Origin: Pseudomonas cerasi
Lineage (GTDB): Bacteria > Pseudomonadota > Gammaproteobacteria > Pseudomonadales > Pseudomonadaceae
DNA: 64,000 nt
Assembly: GCF_900074915.1 (NCBI RefSeq)
Contig: NZ_LT222319.1
Span: 3,195,001-3,259,000 of the forward strand
Reading direction: 5' to 3'
This document shows positions 1-8,650 of the stretch, piece after piece (position 1 is the first letter of the stretch; each line of letters begins with the position of its first letter). Position numbers and translations under genes: made by a program. The notes under the pieces are model-generated. The model was not told where the DNA came from and did not search any database. It saw only the letters and a list, made by a program, of their open reading frames with translations.

Positions 1-416
1 TGGACGGCGCCGCTGGCGATCACACGGCTGCCGCTGGCATTGATGCGCGCCTGACTCTGCGGGTGAAGCGCCTTGAGCGGGCGGCTCACCGCTGCTGTGC
101 CGCTGCTCACGGCGAGGCTCAGGGTCGCGGTTTCCCGACCCTCGCTGTCCAGCGCGATCAGGCTGGTCTGCCCGGCTGTTTTGCCGAACACGTAAATCAC
201 ACCGGGCGATACCACCTGCAGGTCGGCAATGCCTGGCTCTGCGACCATGACCGAGTCCACCGGTGCCGAGAAATGCAGAACCCGGCCTTCGCCAATCGCC
301 AGATCAACGGTGCCCTTGGCGCCTTTGGCGATGGTTTCGGCATTCGCACCGCCAGCGATGAGCAAGGCACTGAGCGCCAGAAACAACAGACGAATTACAG
401 AAGCGGAACGGATCAT
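1..416 (-). CDS. rhcC2: T3SS secretin fragment, RhcC2/CpaC-like N-terminus (partial, runs off window)
   Basis: Only the N-terminal 138 or so residues are in the window. The protein opens with a signal peptide (hydrophobic LLFLALSALLIAGGANA) followed by a domain of the type found at the start of CpaC/RhcC2 secretins (GEGRVLHFSAPVDSVMVAEP, then the VYVFGK-like segment IYVFGKTAGQTSLI). This family forms the outer-membrane ring of secretion systems. Its ATG overlaps the TGA of rhcV by four bases, so it is translationally coupled to the export gate gene. A secretin placed directly after SctV, with a short N-terminal module, matches the split-secretin layout of rhizobial T3SSs. Without the rest of the gene the split itself is inference; a Flp-pilus CpaC is unlikely given the neighbours. 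Confidence 0.72.
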   Translation of the reverse strand, partial: MIRSASVIRLLFLALSALLIAGGANAETIAKGAKGTVDLAIGEGRVLHFSAPVDSVMVAEPGIADLQVVSPGVIYVFGKTAGQTSLIALDSEGRETATLSLAVSSGTAAVSRPLKALHPQSQARINASGSRVIASGAV

Positions 417-2560
417 GAGGCAGTCGCCAGAGAGGTGGCCGCGTCAGCCTTGGGGGCCGGGCGCGCAGTGATATCGGTCAGGCTGACAGTGCCGACCGCT
501 TGAAGGTTGTATTCGCTGGCCAGCTCGCGATACGACAGCACAGGCAACTGCAGCTCGCCACGCAGGATGATGCGGCGCAGGCCGCGACGCAGCTCGGGGT
601 GTACCAGCAATACCGTCGACTCATCTTCGGGCAGCACAGCGCACAGGCGCCGCAATTGTCCAAGTACGGTCCGCCCAATGTCATCGGGCAGCGCGTCACG
701 ATTTCTGTCCTGGCGGCCCAACGCGGTACGCAATTTTTCTTCGAGGGCAGGGGCCAGCACAAATGCGCTGATCACCCGGTTGCGATCGGCATACTGGTGG
801 CTGACCTGACGCGCCAGCGCTGCGCGCAGATGTTCAGTCAGACGCCCAGCGTCGGCTTCGCGACCGCCCCACTCCACCATCGCCTCCAGCAATCCACGGC
901 GGTTGCGTATTGACACACCTTCGGCAACCAGCAACCGCAATACTTCGGCAATACGTTGCAGGGGCAGGATGCGTAACGCCTCCTTGACCAGTTCTGCGTA
1001 CTTGCCTTCAAGCTGCTCCAGCATCACGCGGGTTTCCTGAATACCCAGGAAATCTGCAGCATAGCGACGCAAGGTGCGCTCCAGCGTGGCGCGCAGGATT
1101 TCGTCGGCGAACAGAAAGCCGATGCCCGCCTCCTGCAACTGATCGGCATGCTCGCGATCTACCCAACGACCGGGACGCGAACTGATCGGCGAAGGGGCTT
1201 CGAAGGGCTCCACGGAGATAAGTTGTGCATGCAGCGGATCATCCTGTAGCAGCAGCGACGTGGCACTGAATTCACCTTCGCAGACCGGTACGCCCTCCAG
1301 CTCGACCTGAAAGCGATCTGCCGCCATTGAGCGATCCAGATAGACGTCCGGCACCGGCACCTCGACTCCCAGATCCGTGCGAATGTCGTGACACATGGCT
1401 TCGATGCGCTGGCGCAACGGCTGCAGGGGTGCCGCCTCGGCCAACCCTGCCCCGATACTCAACAGTACCTGGGTGTCGCGGGGACGCTCGGCATCCTCCT
1501 GCACGACGACCGGCTCGGGTTCAGTCGCCGACAGTTGCTCAGGTTGCTCGAGCTGTGCAGTGGGAAGGCTGGCCCGATGCTGACGACGCCAGAGGAAAAA
1601 TGCGCTGCCGCCAAGCAGTGCCGCCAGCACTACGAATACCGGCATGGGAAATCCGGGCAGCAGCCCGACGCCAAGCAGAATCAATGCGGTCAGCCCCAGC
1701 GCCCGATGGCTGGCCCCCAATTGCCTGACGATTTCGGTGCCCAGGTCGCGCTCTTCGCCATCGCTGTTGACCCGCGTGACCACGGTGCCTGCAGCCACCG
1801 AAATCAACAACGCCGGGATCTGCGCGATCAGACCATCGCCGACGGTCAGCAGCGAATAAGTATGCGCCGCCTCGGCGAATGGCATACCCCGCTGAACCAT
1901 GCCGATCATCATGCCGCCCAGCAGATTGACGAACAGGATCACCAGCCCGGCAATGGCATCGCCCTTGACGAATTTCATGGCACCGTCCATGGCCCCGAAC
2001 ATCTGGCTTTCCCGCTCCAGGCGCGAACGACGGCGCCTGGCTTCGGCCTGATCGATGTCACCGTTGCGCAGATCGTTGTCGATGCTCATCTGCTTGCCCG
2101 GCATTGCATCGAGGGTAAACCGTGCAGCGACTTCGGCGACCCGCTCGGCGCCTTTGGTGATGACCACGAATTGCGCCACGGTAATGATCAGAAACACCAC
2201 CAGCCCGACCACGACCTGACCTGCGATCACAAAGTCGCCGAACGCCTTGACGATATGACCGGCATTGCCATCCAGCAGGATCAGACGTGTCGTGGTGATC
2301 GACAGCGAAAGACGAAACAGGGTGCTGAGCAGGATCAGCGGTGGCAATGCCGAAAATTCCACCGAATGATTGATGTAAAACGCGACGATCAGAATCAACA
2401 GGCTGAGCGCAATGTTCAGAGCAATCAGCACATCCACCAGGTAGGTGGGCAGCGGTATGATCATCATTGCGATGGCCATGAGCATGAACGCTACGATGAT
2501 CACATCGGTGCGTTTCGAGGCAATTTCGGCCAGTCGGTTGAGGCGGTTCATGAGGGTCAT
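413..2560 (-). CDS. rhcV: T3SS export gate protein RhcV/SctV (FHIPEP family)
   Basis: This protein forms the nonameric export gate of the T3SS in the inner membrane. The first 320 or so residues carry about seven to eight membrane segments with the highly conserved family stretches (HSVEFSALPPLILLSTLFRL, then RFTLDAMPGKQMSIDNDL and MFGAMDGAMKFVKGDAIAG); the C-terminal half is the soluble substrate-docking domain. At 715 residues it has normal family length. The start chosen is the ATG at 2560, which overlaps the stop of the upstream TPR gene (ATGA); the frame is open further upstream, but that would overlap the TPR gene. The gene set around it (SctD with FHA, TPR protein, CpaC-like secretin) fits the rhizobial/P. 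syringae T3SS-2 type rather than the canonical hrp/hrc1 cluster, where hrpJ sits beside hrcV. Confidence 0.93.
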   Translation of the reverse strand: MTLMNRLNRLAEIASKRTDVIIVAFMLMAIAMMIIPLPTYLVDVLIALNIALSLLILIVAFYINHSVEFSALPPLILLSTLFRLSLSITTTRLILLDGNAGHIVKAFGDFVIAGQVVVGLVVFLIITVAQFVVITKGAERVAEVAARFTLDAMPGKQMSIDNDLRNGDIDQAEARRRRSRLERESQMFGAMDGAMKFVKGDAIAGLVILFVNLLGGMMIGMVQRGMPFAEAAHTYSLLTVGDGLIAQIPALLISVAAGTVVTRVNSDGEERDLGTEIVRQLGASHRALGLTALILLGVGLLPGFPMPVFVVLAALLGGSAFFLWRRQHRASLPTAQLEQPEQLSATEPEPVVVQEDAERPRDTQVLLSIGAGLAEAAPLQPLRQRIEAMCHDIRTDLGVEVPVPDVYLDRSMAADRFQVELEGVPVCEGEFSATSLLLQDDPLHAQLISVEPFEAPSPISSRPGRWVDREHADQLQEAGIGFLFADEILRATLERTLRRYAADFLGIQETRVMLEQLEGKYAELVKEALRILPLQRIAEVLRLLVAEGVSIRNRRGLLEAMVEWGGREADAGRLTEHLRAALARQVSHQYADRNRVISAFVLAPALEEKLRTALGRQDRNRDALPDDIGRTVLGQLRRLCAVLPEDESTVLLVHPELRRGLRRIILRGELQLPVLSYRELASEYNLQAVGTVSLTDITARPAPKADAATSLATAS

Positions 2561-2895
2561 TGCGCGGCCCTCCGGGCATCCAGATAACGTCTGAAACACT
2601 GACGTGCTTCGTCCCTGCGACCGGCCTTCCATAGTGCCCGGCTACGCAACAAAAGCAGGGACGGACTTTCGCCCTGCTGCTCGACCAGACGGTCCAGTGC
2701 AGCGAGGGCCCTGTCAGCATCTCCACTGTCAGTGAATGCCAGAGCCAGACTGTGCAATAGCGCGGTGTCGGTCGGCGCCAGCTGGATGGCAATCAGCAAC
2801 ATCACCAGTGCCCGCTGCGGCTGACCGCTGCGGCGGTACAGATTACCGAGCCCGGTCAACAACTCGACACATTCGCGGTCCTGGGCTGCACTCAT
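2557..2895 (-). CDS. small TPR protein of the T3SS cluster (Y4yS-like)
   Basis: A 112-residue protein made almost entirely of tetratricopeptide helices (LGNLYRRSGQPQRALVMLLI, ALLHSLALAFTDSGDADRAL, SLLLLRSRALWKAGRRDEAR). Such small TPR proteins serve as chaperones or docking factors in T3SSs; in rhizobial clusters a TPR gene (y4yS) lies next to rhcV. It overlaps both neighbours by four bases, and so lies inside a translationally coupled string. A chaperone or pilotin-like role is inferred from position only; no substrate can be named. Confidence 0.75.
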   Translation of the reverse strand: MSAAQDRECVELLTGLGNLYRRSGQPQRALVMLLIAIQLAPTDTALLHSLALAFTDSGDADRALAALDRLVEQQGESPSLLLLRSRALWKAGRRDEARQCFRRYLDARRAAQ

Positions 2896-3251
2896 GGCTG
2901 CACCTCGGCGCGTTGCTGTTCAAGCAAGAGACGCAATTCGATTTCCTCTCGAATCACCTCTTCAGCCAACTCGCGGATTTCAGGTTCTGCATCCAGCGCG
3001 GGCAGCACTTCATCAAGCACGTAGTGCAATACTTGCAGCGAGCGCGCCGGGCCAAACAATGGCGCGGCGACACCAGCGGCCTGCTCGGTCTGTTCAAGCT
3101 CGCCACGCAGTGAGCGACGGACCTTGCGCTCGCGTTGATCCAGCAGCGCTTCGAATCGCGTGCCTTGTCTGGGCTGCGTCGGCGCGACGCGCTCGACAGC
3201 TGGCAAGGACTCTGGAGAAGTCGGGGTGATGGGTCGCAGGTCGACTTTCAT
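2892..3251 (-). CDS. unknown T3SS cluster protein, helical C-terminus
   Basis: A 119-residue soluble protein that I do not recognise. The first 40 residues are rich in Pro, Thr and Arg and look disordered; the C-terminal half is strongly helical and acidic (DEVLPALDAEPEIRELAEEV, then REEIELRLLLEQQRAEVQ). No membrane segment. It overlaps SctD upstream and the TPR gene downstream by four bases each, so it belongs to the T3SS transcription unit. A stator, chaperone or regulator role is possible but not shown by sequence. Confidence 0.7.
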   Translation of the reverse strand: MKVDLRPITPTSPESLPAVERVAPTQPRQGTRFEALLDQRERKVRRSLRGELEQTEQAAGVAAPLFGPARSLQVLHYVLDEVLPALDAEPEIRELAEEVIREEIELRLLLEQQRAEVQP

Positions 3252-4183
3252 AATGTGAAGGCAAACCGTTCCTGACCACGCACCAGACGTACCTGATCAC
3301 CTTCGATACTTTCCAGCATCCAGTCGTCCGCCAGTATCGCGCCGGGATAGACGCGCTTGCCATGCTCGTCGATGACATACGGATTGCGTCCGAACCAGAC
3401 GGCTTGCAGGCGCACACGTGGTGTCGCAACCGCCGCGCTCACCTGAACATTGGGGGTCAGGACGATGCGCTGACCAAAGCGGCTGTCGAAACCGCGCTGA
3501 ACCTTTAACCAGCTGCTTTTAAGATCGGCGGGATAGCTGCCTGCCACACTCAGCTGACCATCCTGCTCGTGGACGCGCAATTGACCAAGCCTGGCGTCGC
3601 GCAGTGCTTGATCCAGCCAGGTCCGGGCTTCGGCCAGCGTCGGCGCAGATACATTGACAGGCGCTGCAGGCATACCGACGGCACCGCGATGCGACACAGC
3701 CTCTGGCGGCGCACGAAACGCAAATGCAGTGGCGCATGTCACCAGCAGCAACAGCGCGCCCAACACGGGCAACTTGAATGCGTGCAGTTTACGCGGCTCA
3801 ACGGACGAGGCTTTTGCAGGTCGAGTACTGCGCAAGCGCAGACGGCTTTGTCCAAGCGTCAGTTCGACGGGCAACCCGAGTCGCTGCCCATGCCCCTCGG
3901 GGATAAGCAGACTCTTGCCGAGCGCATCCATTGCGGTTACGTCGCCGCCCATCGCTTCAATGGCAACGAGTTCTTCGGAAAACCGCAGGCGCGCATGCTG
4001 CGCAGCGATACCGGCATCGCCCAGCACAAGGTCAGCCGTGGCGGCACTGCCGATTGTATAGAGCGGCCTGTCGAGCGTCAGAGCAACGCCCTGGTGCAAG
4101 CCGTGGAGAATTTCGAGCAATGCCACGCCATTATTCTGCTCGGCAGCGTCTGGCGTTGCGCTCAATGAAATCAGGGCTGTCAT
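3248..4183 (-). CDS. sctD: T3SS inner-membrane ring protein SctD (FHA domain)
   Basis: 311 residues with the layout of SctD/YscD/HrpQ proteins: an N-terminal cytoplasmic FHA-like domain (about 20-118, with YTIGSAATADLVLGDAGIAAQHARL), one membrane span (about 138-156, LPVLGALLLLVTCATAFAF), and a periplasmic part with a BON-like module (about 180-260). SctD makes the outer of the two inner-membrane rings. It is shorter than YscD-type proteins (about 400), as expected if there is a single periplasmic ring-building repeat. It starts the chain of overlapping genes down to the secretin and lies 131 bases after the small gene at 4315-4476, with a strong hairpin in between. Confidence 0.85.
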   Translation of the reverse strand: MTALISLSATPDAAEQNNGVALLEILHGLHQGVALTLDRPLYTIGSAATADLVLGDAGIAAQHARLRFSEELVAIEAMGGDVTAMDALGKSLLIPEGHGQRLGLPVELTLGQSRLRLRSTRPAKASSVEPRKLHAFKLPVLGALLLLVTCATAFAFRAPPEAVSHRGAVGMPAAPVNVSAPTLAEARTWLDQALRDARLGQLRVHEQDGQLSVAGSYPADLKSSWLKVQRGFDSRFGQRIVLTPNVQVSAAVATPRVRLQAVWFGRNPYVIDEHGKRVYPGAILADDWMLESIEGDQVRLVRGQERFAFTL

Positions 4184-4281
4184 GATCGAGTCACCACAGT
4201 GTGATCTACCGGAAACGGCACGTCAGAGCCGGGTAAAGCTGTCGATCGAAAGACGTGGTGCAAATCGTGCAAGAAGCGAGT

Positions 4282-4305
4282 GTGGGCGGCAGCGCCGCCG
4301 CCCAC
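4282..4305 (-). terminator. GC-rich hairpin between the small T3SS gene and sctD
   Basis: Perfect 9-bp stem GTGGGCGGC/GCCGCCCAC around a 6-base loop and no T-run. Placed after the first small gene of the minus-strand unit, it probably acts as a partial terminator or mRNA-3'-end stabiliser, letting the first gene be expressed above the downstream machinery genes. Confidence 0.5.
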
Positions 4306-4314
4306 ACCACGACA

Positions 4315-4476
4315 TCAGTTCTGAGGACGTTGCTTGGTAGCGTCCAGCTCTGCCTTCTTGGCAGTGGAGATTTCAGTGATCTTGGCCGATTTCTCGATAG
4401 CCATGTCAAAGGTAGCGGACATCTTTTCGATTGCCGCGTCCGAATTGCCGGAGCTTACTGGTGCAGTCTCACTCAT
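4315..4476 (-). CDS. small charged T3SS protein (candidate needle/pilin subunit or secreted factor)
   Basis: A 53-residue protein beginning MSETAPVSSGNSDAAIEKM and ending TKQRPQN, with a good ribosome binding site (AAGGAG, 7 bases before the ATG). It has no signal peptide or membrane segment and is predicted to be almost fully helical, with Lys/Glu/Ala-rich heptad-like spacing (MAIEKSAKITEISTAKKAEL). It is the first gene of the minus-strand T3SS unit and is followed by a hairpin. Short helical proteins in this position are often the needle/pilus subunit (SctF/HrpA/NopA class), but at 53 residues it is shorter than most needle proteins and I see no diagnostic motif, so a secreted accessory protein or chaperone remains possible. 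Confidence 0.62.
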   Translation of the reverse strand: MSETAPVSSGNSDAAIEKMSATFDMAIEKSAKITEISTAKKAELDATKQRPQN

Positions 4477-4637
4477 GTTGTTTCTCCTTGCTTCGAGGGG
4501 GAAGTTTCAACTGCCGAGAGGCAGAGCAATATGCCATCACCGAACAGTGAACCCGGGACTGTTACTTGATGATCCCAGCAAGCAATGCGTTCACTGTTCC
4601 GCCAGATCAATACTACGCAAGGCGAATTATCGGATGC

Positions 4638-4669
4638 TGTGAAAAGTTGTGAAATTGCGTTTTCACAAC
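4638..4669. promoter_or_regulatory. operator-like site: TGTGAAA half-site plus GTTGTGAAA inverted repeat
   Basis: TGTGAAA at 4638-4644, then GTTGTGAAA at 4646-4654 facing its exact inverse TTTCACAAC at 4661-4669 (9-bp arms, 6-base spacer). Inferred to bind a dimeric regulator of the divergent T3SS promoters. Confidence 0.5.
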
Positions 4670-4814
4670 CCGTTAAAACAATTAACTAACAATGATATCA
4701 AAATGATATTTATTACTGTCTTATTTCTGGAGAGATTAAGTTTTCAGGTATCAGCCACGCCACAGATACTGTGCTGCGTGGCCTCCAGGCGTACGAACTG
4801 ATACTCGGCAGGCG

Positions 4815-4831
4815 TGTGAAACGTTGTGAAA
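4815..4831. promoter_or_regulatory. second copy of the TGTGAAA-N-GTTGTGAAA repeat
   Basis: A 17-base direct copy of the site at 4638-4654, differing at one position only. The paired half-sites keep the same 8-base spacing. The inverse arm is missing here. One copy lies nearer each divergent gene. Confidence 0.45.
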
Positions 4832-5110
4832 ACGCAGGCATTGATCTTCCTTATCGCCCGCCAAGTGTTAGTGTCTGCTCAGTAAGTTCACTGACCGGAC
4901 ATTCGTAAAACGAGAACCCGTTCAAACTATAGAAGTGTGCACTCGTTTTAACCATGCCCTGTGCAATGTGTTTGAAACTTCAGTGTCGCCAACGTGTATT
5001 GCCTGACTTTCAAGGCTGCTGCGCAACACATGGCGATTTTAGCGAGCGGCTGAAGTACATCTTGTTCAACGGCCAATCGCATCTACTGTCCACACCAGGA
5101 GTTACCCGCC

Positions 5111-8100
5111 ATGTCGACGTCAACGGTCAGCCCGACACCCGCCCCCAGCCCTGCCCCCAGTGGTAACGCGAATATCCGCTTCAATCAGGTGCTGCAATCG
5201 AGCAACCGCAGCAGCACCTATCGTCCGGCAAGCGCGACCGAGAAAGCGCCTGCGCTGGGCGATTATGCGTCCATAGAAAAGCCGGGCACTGTCGCCGCCG
5301 ATACGATTCGCTATGTGACAGAGAAAGGTGATCACGTACTGGTTTACCGGTCCACCAGCCCGGCGCTCTACCAGCAAGTGGTAGCGGATCAGCCCAGGCT
5401 CGCCGGCTTCAAGACCAGCGTGACGCAGGGCTACAAGCCGGCTGCGGCGGGTGCCGAGGCGCCATCGAACCTGGGTGGCTACCTGCGCATCGGGGCACCG
5501 GATGAAATGGGGCCGGGCCTGATTCGCTATGAGGCCGCCGACGGCAGCAAGATCATGGTGGCGCAACAAGACAACCCGGAACTGTTCAAGCAGGTCGCAT
5601 CGGACTTCAAATCCCTTTCCGGCATAAACAGCAGCCAGCAGGAGGGCTATCGGGCGGCCGGCGCGGATGAAAAAATCCCCGCAAAACTGGGCGATTTCGC
5701 AGAAGTCGGTCCGGTCGACGAGGTCGGACCGGGGGTGATGCGCTATGTTGACCGCGATGGCAACAAAGTTGTGGTGTCCGAGCGCGATAACCCCGAACTG
5801 TATGCTGCCGCCAAGGATGCCTACAACTCGCTGACGGGGCTGAGCAAAAGCGAGTCGGAAGGTTACCGTCGCGCGGGCGACAATGAAGTCTGGCCGCCCG
5901 TGTTCGGCACCACCGTCGGCCCGCTGAACGAGGCTGGCCCTGGCACCATTCGCTATGAACACAACGGCGAAAAAGTGGTGGTCGCCCGTGATGACAATCC
6001 CGGCCTGTTCAAGTTTTTGACGGGACTGCAAAGCGTCGTTTCAGACCCCGAAAAACGCGCAGCGCTGGAAAAGGCGGTCAATGAAGGACAACTCCTTGCC
6101 GACGGCAACACGCCTTTACCGAGCCTTAACGACATCACCGAATTCAACTGGATACCCGGCCAGGAAGGCAGCCAGATCAGCTACAAGAATCAGAGCGGCG
6201 AAGTGATTGTCGTGACCCAGGCACTGACACCCGATCTGTTCGACAAGGTCACCACGCTCAAGGACGCTTGGGACAAGATCAACAGCAGCCGCGAAGAAGG
6301 CTACACGTTGGCAGGCCCCAACGATTTTCTGAAAAACCAGGACATCACCATCGGTTCGCCAGACGAGCTGGGTTCGGGGCTGATCCGCTTCGAGAACGAC
6401 GACGGCAAGTTCATCGTCTCCAAGGACGCCAGCCCCCAGCTGTATGACGACGTGGTGCAGAAATGGAATGAGCTGGGCACCGGCAATATCAGTGAAACCC
6501 GCAGTCGGCATAACCTGCCCGGTGCGTCCGAAGTTGACCTCTTAGGTCAGAAAACCGGTGTGAAGGCTGACAAGGATGACGAAAAATCCGAAGAACTGAA
6601 TGTGGGTGAGCTGGCGACCAAGGAGCTGCTCGACCAATACCGCGAAGGCGTAAAAAACGGTGATATCCCCAAGGACGATCCGCGCGCCAAGCTGGTCCGG
6701 GCCATCGAAGCGCAGGCCGCCTACGACAATGGCCGCGGCCTGACCGGCTACGAGGAGGCACAAGGTGCATTCGGCGGCACATGGCGAGAGTTCGACAGCA
6801 AGCAGACTCAGCTGAGCTCGGCGGACATGCACGACATCATTGACGGTGGCAAGCTGCAGGAGCAACTGACTACGCTGTTCTCCGACCCTACGGTGCAGCA
6901 GGACTACCAGAGCAAGCTGACCGATGCCGTGAACAAGGTGCCCAACAAGGACGAGATCAAGCAAAAACTGCTGGACCTCACCGCGAGCCCCGACTACGTA
7001 CTTTACCTCAAGGACTTGCAGAAACAGGGGCTCGGCCAGGAAGCACAAAAGGACCTGAGCGACACGTTGTCCTCACTGGCACTGGTCGATCCCGAAGCCG
7101 CCAGCAAGGCAGCGCAGTCCATCCAGGCCGACGGATTGACCAGCGACCTCAATGACCTGGTGGCCGACCCTTCGAAAATCAGTGACGAAAACAACGCCCT
7201 CGCCACCAAGGATCTGTTCGGCCTGCTCAAGGCAGAACTCAAAGGCTTTCTGGTGGACATGCCGCGCTTCCTGCAGCCGACGTTCGAGAAATTCATCGAG
7301 GAAGGCGTCGTGGGCAACGCCAAACCTGCTGATATCGCCAAGGCGCTGAAGGAAGTGGGCGATGCTTATCAGAAAAATGGCAAAGTCAGTGAGGCCGACA
7401 TAAAGACTGCCCTGTCCAAGCCTTATATTCCGGTCGCCGATCGCGGCAAGCTGGGCGAGATTTTCAACACGCTGAACAGCAAGGGTGTCATGGGCTCCGT
7501 CGCGGCTGGCGTGTCTTTGTTCTCGGCCATTTATCAAATGGTCGGGAATGGCGGCAAGCTCGGCGAGACACCGCTCCAGCGCCTGGCCATCGCCAAGGAC
7601 TTCCTCAGCTTTGCCGGTGGCGCCAGCCATTTTGTGCGCCTGGCCGACAAGGTGGGTGACCTGATGGGCAAAGGCGGCCTGGTTGATTTACTCGGGCTGG
7701 ACAAGACCGTGCCGGAAATCTGGGGCAAGCAGGACATGAAACCGCCGAAGGTTGAAGTCAGCCCCAGCGGTCTTTCTGCGGCACGGCTCGACGAGATCCG
7801 CAACGCACTGGACATCCCTGATGACACGCGGATGGCCGTTATCGGTGACCTGACCGGTAGCGCTGAAAGCGAACGCACCGCAATGCAAGGCATCTCTCAG
7901 CGACTGGACAGCGAGACCAAGTTGAAGCCGGGGATGGCCAGCAAGATTGCCGGTTCGGTGGTCAAGGTTCTCGGTCCGGCGACAGATCTGGCCGGCGGTT
8001 TCGCCGACATCGTGCTGGGAGCGTTTACCATCAGGGACGGTGTCAAATCCGGTGACAAACTGGCTCAGGCCGCAGGCGGTCTGCAAATTGCGGGCGGCGC

Positions 8101-8581
8101 GTTCGGCGCTTCAGCCGGCGTGTTGGGCACCGCCGCACTGGTGGGTGCAGGAGGCGCAGCGGCCACAGCCCTGGCCGGACCTTTCTTTCTGGTCGGGGTG
8201 GTGGTTGCGGTGGTAGGCGGAGTCATTGGCTACTTCGTGGACCACAACAAAAAGCAGAAAGCCTCCGAAAAGGAAAATGACTGGTATCGCGACCTGGCCG
8301 CTGACGGCCTGTTGCAGGCTGACTGGGGTGACAAGGTCGAGTACGCCCACTATTCGATCCATCACTACAGGGAGCGCGAAGCACCGGAAGACGACAGCCT
8401 GTTTCGTTTCCAGAGTGCCGAATGGAAGCATTTCGACGAGACGCCACAAGAGGACGGTTCATCGAGCAACCGCCTGGATGGCGAGTTGCATGTGGAATAC
8501 GGCGAGACGCATAAATCACCGGATCAACAGCAGCGTGAAGATTTGAGAAACGCGCCCCGCTGGACTGGCCCGAAAATCTGA
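5111..8581 (+). CDS. HrpF/NolX/PopF-family putative T3SS translocator with six N-terminal repeats
   Basis: An 1156-residue protein without a signal peptide; the Ser/Pro/Thr-rich N-terminus (MSTSTVSPTPAPSPAPSG) looks like a T3SS secretion signal. About six repeats of roughly 72 residues follow, starting near residues 36, 107, 179, 251, 336 and 397. Each reads approximately GYRxAG...LGD...VGP.DE.GPG.IRYE..DG.K.VV...NPELY; units 1 and 5 are the most divergent. The C-terminal half resembles NolX/HrpF and has two hydrophobic stretches (about 792-812 and 985-1043, the latter rich in Gly/Ala/Val), as expected for pore-forming translocators that insert in the host membrane. HrpF has about 800 residues and NolX about 600, so this one is enlarged by extra repeats. 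It is transcribed divergently from the T3SS machinery genes. HrpK-type proteins are related in architecture. Confidence 0.8.
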   Translation: MSTSTVSPTPAPSPAPSGNANIRFNQVLQSSNRSSTYRPASATEKAPALGDYASIEKPGTVAADTIRYVTEKGDHVLVYRSTSPALYQQVVADQPRLAGFKTSVTQGYKPAAAGAEAPSNLGGYLRIGAPDEMGPGLIRYEAADGSKIMVAQQDNPELFKQVASDFKSLSGINSSQQEGYRAAGADEKIPAKLGDFAEVGPVDEVGPGVMRYVDRDGNKVVVSERDNPELYAAAKDAYNSLTGLSKSESEGYRRAGDNEVWPPVFGTTVGPLNEAGPGTIRYEHNGEKVVVARDDNPGLFKFLTGLQSVVSDPEKRAALEKAVNEGQLLADGNTPLPSLNDITEFNWIPGQEGSQISYKNQSGEVIVVTQALTPDLFDKVTTLKDAWDKINSSREEGYTLAGPNDFLKNQDITIGSPDELGSGLIRFENDDGKFIVSKDASPQLYDDVVQKWNELGTGNISETRSRHNLPGASEVDLLGQKTGVKADKDDEKSEELNVGELATKELLDQYREGVKNGDIPKDDPRAKLVRAIEAQAAYDNGRGLTGYEEAQGAFGGTWREFDSKQTQLSSADMHDIIDGGKLQEQLTTLFSDPTVQQDYQSKLTDAVNKVPNKDEIKQKLLDLTASPDYVLYLKDLQKQGLGQEAQKDLSDTLSSLALVDPEAASKAAQSIQADGLTSDLNDLVADPSKISDENNALATKDLFGLLKAELKGFLVDMPRFLQPTFEKFIEEGVVGNAKPADIAKALKEVGDAYQKNGKVSEADIKTALSKPYIPVADRGKLGEIFNTLNSKGVMGSVAAGVSLFSAIYQMVGNGGKLGETPLQRLAIAKDFLSFAGGASHFVRLADKVGDLMGKGGLVDLLGLDKTVPEIWGKQDMKPPKVEVSPSGLSAARLDEIRNALDIPDDTRMAVIGDLTGSAESERTAMQGISQRLDSETKLKPGMASKIAGSVVKVLGPATDLAGGFADIVLGAFTIRDGVKSGDKLAQAAGGLQIAGGAFGASAGVLGTAALVGAGGAAATALAGPFFLVGVVVAVVGGVIGYFVDHNKKQKASEKENDWYRDLAADGLLQADWGDKVEYAHYSIHHYREREAPEDDSLFRFQSAEWKHFDETPQEDGSSSNRLDGELHVEYGETHKSPDQQQREDLRNAPRWTGPKI

Positions 8582-8599
8582 GTTTCCTCTGCGCAAACG

Positions 8600-8631
8600 A
8601 CTCCAGGGCCGCCATCAGACGGCTCTGGAGT
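8600..8631 (+). terminator. hairpin after the translocator gene
   Basis: Stem ACTCCAGGGCCG/CGGCTCTGGAGT (one G-T pair) around an 8-base loop, 18 bases after the stop codon. No T-run, so it may act as an mRNA end stabiliser as much as a terminator. Confidence 0.45.
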
Positions 8632-8650
8632 CAGGCGCTCTGCGGGACGA

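Larger units (their letters stand above)
4477..5110. promoter_or_regulatory. divergent T3SS intergenic region
   Basis: 634 bases without a convincing gene, between the small gene (leftward) and the translocator (rightward). It is more AT-rich than the flanks, especially 4670-4735. It contains the repeated TGTGAAA/GTTGTGAAA motifs listed separately. I looked for a HrpL-type hrp box (GGAACC with CCAC-N2-A about 16 bases on) and found none, suggesting control other than by HrpL. Confidence 0.6.

Noticed and set aside
1388..2587. Long plus-strand open frame opposite rhcV
   Set aside because: His/Gln-rich antisense shadow of rhcV; no motif, no ribosome site, and rhcV is a clear family match on the other strand.
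4477..5110. HrpL-dependent hrp box for the T3SS genes
   Set aside because: No GGAACC with a properly spaced CCACNNA was found on either strand.
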